The translations under genes were made by a program, and so were the position numbers. Positions 32,326 through 35,097 of a DNA stretch of 35,097 nt are shown here, in pieces. The notes below the pieces were generated by a model that saw nothing but the letters and a program-made list of their open reading frames with translations, made no database searches and was not told the origin of the DNA. This DNA is from Spirogloea muscicola (lineage: Eukaryota > Streptophyta > Zygnematophyceae > Spirogloeales > Spirogloeaceae): positions 539,494 through 574,590 of the forward strand of contig WELB01000013.1 in assembly GCA_009602725.1 (NCBI GenBank), in the 5' to 3' direction. Numbering within the stretch: position 1 is the first letter of the stretch; each line of letters starts with the position of its first letter.

Positions 32326-33603
32326 CGTTCCGTCCTGACCTATGGTGTGTGCTGCCTTTGAGCGCACTAACCACAAAGGCTCTGCATCAGTGAGCTGATT
32401 GGAGTCGATCCAATCAGGGCTCTACACTTGCTCAATTCTTGAGGAAAATGAGATTGGGGAAACTGGTACGCAAAGCTGTGTGCCTAGGCGATGAGCTTAC
32501 TAGGAGTCCTCGACAAAGGTAAATCACATTGGTCCTTGATGGCCCCCCTTGAGTAAGTATCCAAATGCCATGAAGACCAGAAAGTCCCTCCAAATTGGCG
32601 AAACCCTGGCCTACGAATTGGACGAGACCAAGAGAGAAGTAGAAAGGATGTAGAAGACATTGAGCTAAGCCCAAGAAAGCATCCAGTAATCTGTGACCAG
32701 TAGAGCACTATGTAATGGATGCGCACTCGAAAAAAGCAGTGCAAGTGCAGGCACCGCTTTCGACCTCATAGAGGTAGCTTCCTCGGCAGTAGCAGTCAAT
32801 GACAGCAGGCAACCTCTTGGACTGCCGCAGACATTACCAGAGTGCCACGTATTCAACTAGGCCAAATCAGAAGCCCCTTGACTGTCGCTGTACTCCTGCC
32901 CTTCTTGCTTGGTACCTGTGCTATGCGCCAAGTAAAGCACAAGGTGCAACGGAGGACCGACATGTCACGTAACACATCTAGCAACTTGATAAGCGGCTCA
33001 CGGGGTGCTCCCACGACCTTAACATGCCAAATGTAGCTTGAGCTTGTCTCTCAATATATAATGACCATACAATGACATGCCAAGGCAAGACATAAATTGC
33101 ACTCTGCAGGGCATGTGCTTGTTGTGCATACAAGTACCAGGGTTTCGAGTAAGCTCCTACTGGGTGGAACAAGAGCTACCATATAAATGTAGACACATTT
33201 TACTCGTGGAGAAAGTCTGTGCAAGTGTCATGATAGACAAGCTTGCCCATATCAACAAACAGGGTCTATTTTTAAGATGACACATGATAGAACAAGTACT
33301 GTGGGCATGAGAAATGTACACGGTCAACTCCTGCTTTTAGAGCCGAGCTTGAGTTTGCTTGGTAAGACTTGACCTCTGTGATTGAAGTGCATGAATTCCG
33401 TTAGTACAGGAAGTTCCACCAACCTGTCACTCGACAGAAGGATTTGTTACAGGCTTGCAATGCTCCACTCTTGACAATTGGCTGGTGCGTATGACAGGAC
33501 TTGAGAAACAAGACTGTCATGCGGGGAAATAATTACTCATTCATGTGAACAAAGTCAAAGTCAGCAATGCAACCAAAGGGTGGGTGCAATCCTTGACGAG
33601 CAA
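32326..33603. other. Intergenic, nothing recognised
   Basis: About 1.3 kb between the cox2 insertion and the last EMC5 exon. It has no convincing ORF, tRNA or known repeat. Near 32396-32418 there is a short inverted repeat (CTGATTGGA/TCCAATCAG). The part next to EMC5 probably includes its 3' UTR. Confidence 0.5.
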
Positions 33604-34838
33604 TTAGAGCAGCCAATTGTCAAAGTTCCTAAAAGAGCAGCAAATTAGCAGATTGCACAACCAGCTATCGATGTAGGTTCTGACGCACTGACTGCTTCCT
33701 CAGTGCTGTATATATGGAAGTACCTTGATGCGACAGATAGGCGAGAATCCTGGTGGGTTGTATACCTGTTAAATTCAGCATCTAGCCGGATGGGTAACAA
33801 ACTCCCAGGTATTCTCAGTGCAGCCCAGACAGCAAGGAGCATGCCTACCATTACGCCCACAAGCACCTGCAAGAGGAGGACGTGAGCCGATCATGAGACC
33901 TGCATGTTTTAGGTGCAGAGAGTCCGTCCTCTAACCTCAAAAAGCCCCTTCGCTTGACCTGCATTGACGCTGTCTTGACTGGTGCCTGAATGACCAACTT
34001 ACAGGAGACCAAGGAGACTGCTGTGTGGAAGGCATGTCAACTGAGACAGAGCACATCTCCGACAATGATTGAGCCGCACAGAGCAATCATGATGTGATAC
34101 TCTATTCCATGACAGAACCATACACGTGCCATTGACGGCTTGTATAATGTTGTGATGAGGACTCGTTGCCTGCTATGCCCTCGTCACGTATTTCGGCAGT
34201 CTAGCGCAGCCTAGGCTGCCGGCATGCAATACCACAAGTGTCTCTGAGTTTCACAGCCTTAGGTCAGATGTGAGAGGGTTGAAGGCCGCACCTGAGGTGG
34301 GGGCCCTAAGTACTGCTCGTCGGCTAGCTCCAGCTCGTCCTGATCTGCAAAGCCATCAAGTGAGACGACCGTGGGCAGAGACACGTGAGGGCACACCCAT
34401 GGGCAGCCGCTAAGACGGCTCCTCGTCATCAGTTGACTCGATGACGGCAGGGTCCCTCTACCATAGGACCTCGTCCCAGCACTCTGCTAGGCGTCATCCT
34501 GAAGTACGTCTAGCGACGTGCCTTCCCTCCCACACTCGAACGGGCACAGCAGCGAGGAACCCCAAAGCCAGAAACCCTCAGCCCTGAGCACCGAGCCTCC
34601 GACAAATCCTCGCACCCTGGACGCCCAGCTCAGGCCCCGAAGCCTAGACTCGCAAAGGCCTGCGGGCAGGTCCTGCGCCGCGAGAGCGCAGGCTGGGCCT
34701 GGGGCGCCAAGACAAGGGGGGGGGAGGTGGGGACGGGCACATACGCAGCATCATCCGGTGGCCGGCCCAGGCCAGCGCCAGCAGGCTGGCGGCGCCCGCG
34801 GCCAGGTCCGCGGGCCTGGTCCCCGCCGCCGCCGCCAT
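33604..34838 (-). CDS. ER membrane complex subunit 5 (EMC5/MMgT)
   Basis: EMC5 is a small two-helix subunit of the ER membrane complex, which inserts membrane proteins; it was also described as a magnesium transporter. Exons: 34745-34838, 34292-34344, 33766-33866, and a tentative last one, 33604-33628. Exon 1 gives the first membrane helix (LAAGAASLLALAWAGHRMML) and ends at a strong GTATGT donor. Exon 2 gives an acidic linker ending YLGPPPQ, matching the family EEEF..PP segment. Exon 3 is the most telling: VLVGVMVGMLLAVWAALRIP, then LPIRLDAEFNR, as in WAALTFPG...D.E.NR of plant and animal EMC5. The model totals 90 aa, a little short of the usual 105-130, and the common C-terminal FNHRG-like end is not found, so the last exon may be wrong. 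Confidence 0.78.
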
Positions 34839-34903
34839 TGCCGCCGGCTGCGGCGCCGTGCGCGGCGGCGTCGACGCCTCGCCTTCCTCCGCTCGGGGGC
34901 TGC

Positions 34904-34930
34904 GGGTTTAGGGTTTGGGTCAGGGTTTAA
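34904..34930 (-). promoter_or_regulatory. Telo-box cluster upstream of EMC5
   Basis: Read on the minus strand, AAACCCTAAACCC and a second AAACCCT-like unit lie 66-92 bp upstream of the EMC5 ATG. In plants, AAACCCTA boxes near starts are promoter elements of growth-related genes; they are also telomere-type (TTTAGGG) repeats. Whether it acts here is inference. The rest of 34839-35097 is the GC- and C-rich 5' region, with nothing else recognised. Confidence 0.55.
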
Positions 34931-35097
34931 GGCAGCCTGGCTGCATGCACGAAAGGCGACCCACGTTTCACGGTTTCACGTTTTCCCATATTCAGGTGTT
35001 GTGTTCACTCGGCGCTTTTCACGGCCCCTTCACAATGCAGCAGCCGCGCGCTTCTCCTTCCCTTTGGACGCCACGAACGGCTCCCCCCTCCCCCCCC

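Overview
The window looks like nuclear DNA of a photosynthetic eukaryote of the green lineage. The genes have GT-AG introns. They include a plastid YlmG/YGGT protein and a gamma-carbonic-anhydrase-like subunit of the type found in mitochondrial complex I, and a TTTAGGG-type telo-box lies upstream of one gene. A broken mitochondrial cox2 fragment carries residues (GTNHGFMP-like, LNQTS) that recall green algal rather than flowering-plant cox2. A green alga, perhaps a trebouxiophyte, is my best guess; this is inference.

Left part (1-10,300): a repeat-rich edge, a tRNA-Val(TAC), a YlmG gene (+), a complete 12-exon glucosidase II alpha subunit gene (-), and, divergent from it, a GC-rich single-exon gamma-CA-like gene (+). 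Glucosidase II trims N-glycans in the ER.

Middle (10,360-27,600): three same-strand paralogues of a secreted FAD-dependent oxidoreductase (amine-oxidase / polyenoic-fatty-acid-isomerase-like), each with eight exons in identical phases. Copy A (484 aa) is the older paralogue and is intact. Copies B (475 aa, intact) and C (broken by a 1-nt deletion and a stop codon) lie in two young direct duplicons of about 5 kb. A degenerate 18S rRNA fragment of about 0.8 kb sits in the B duplicon and is missing from the C duplicon.

Spread through the window are remnants of a non-LTR (LINE-type) retrotransposon: at least four copies of its C-terminal domain, several 5'-truncated 3' ends, and about 28 copies of a short hairpin unit (GGGCTGGC...CAGCCC) in arrays that follow the LINE stop codon. 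Two further dispersed repeat families and a pair of direct repeats of about 215 bp accompany them. The right part (31,900-35,097) has the nuclear copy of mitochondrial cox2 and an EMC5/MMgT gene (-) with a telo-box upstream.

Two ambiguous bases (8897, 31656) show the assembly is not perfect. Exon models were made by eye from splice-site, phase and homology agreement. No database search was run; family names rest on recognised motifs.
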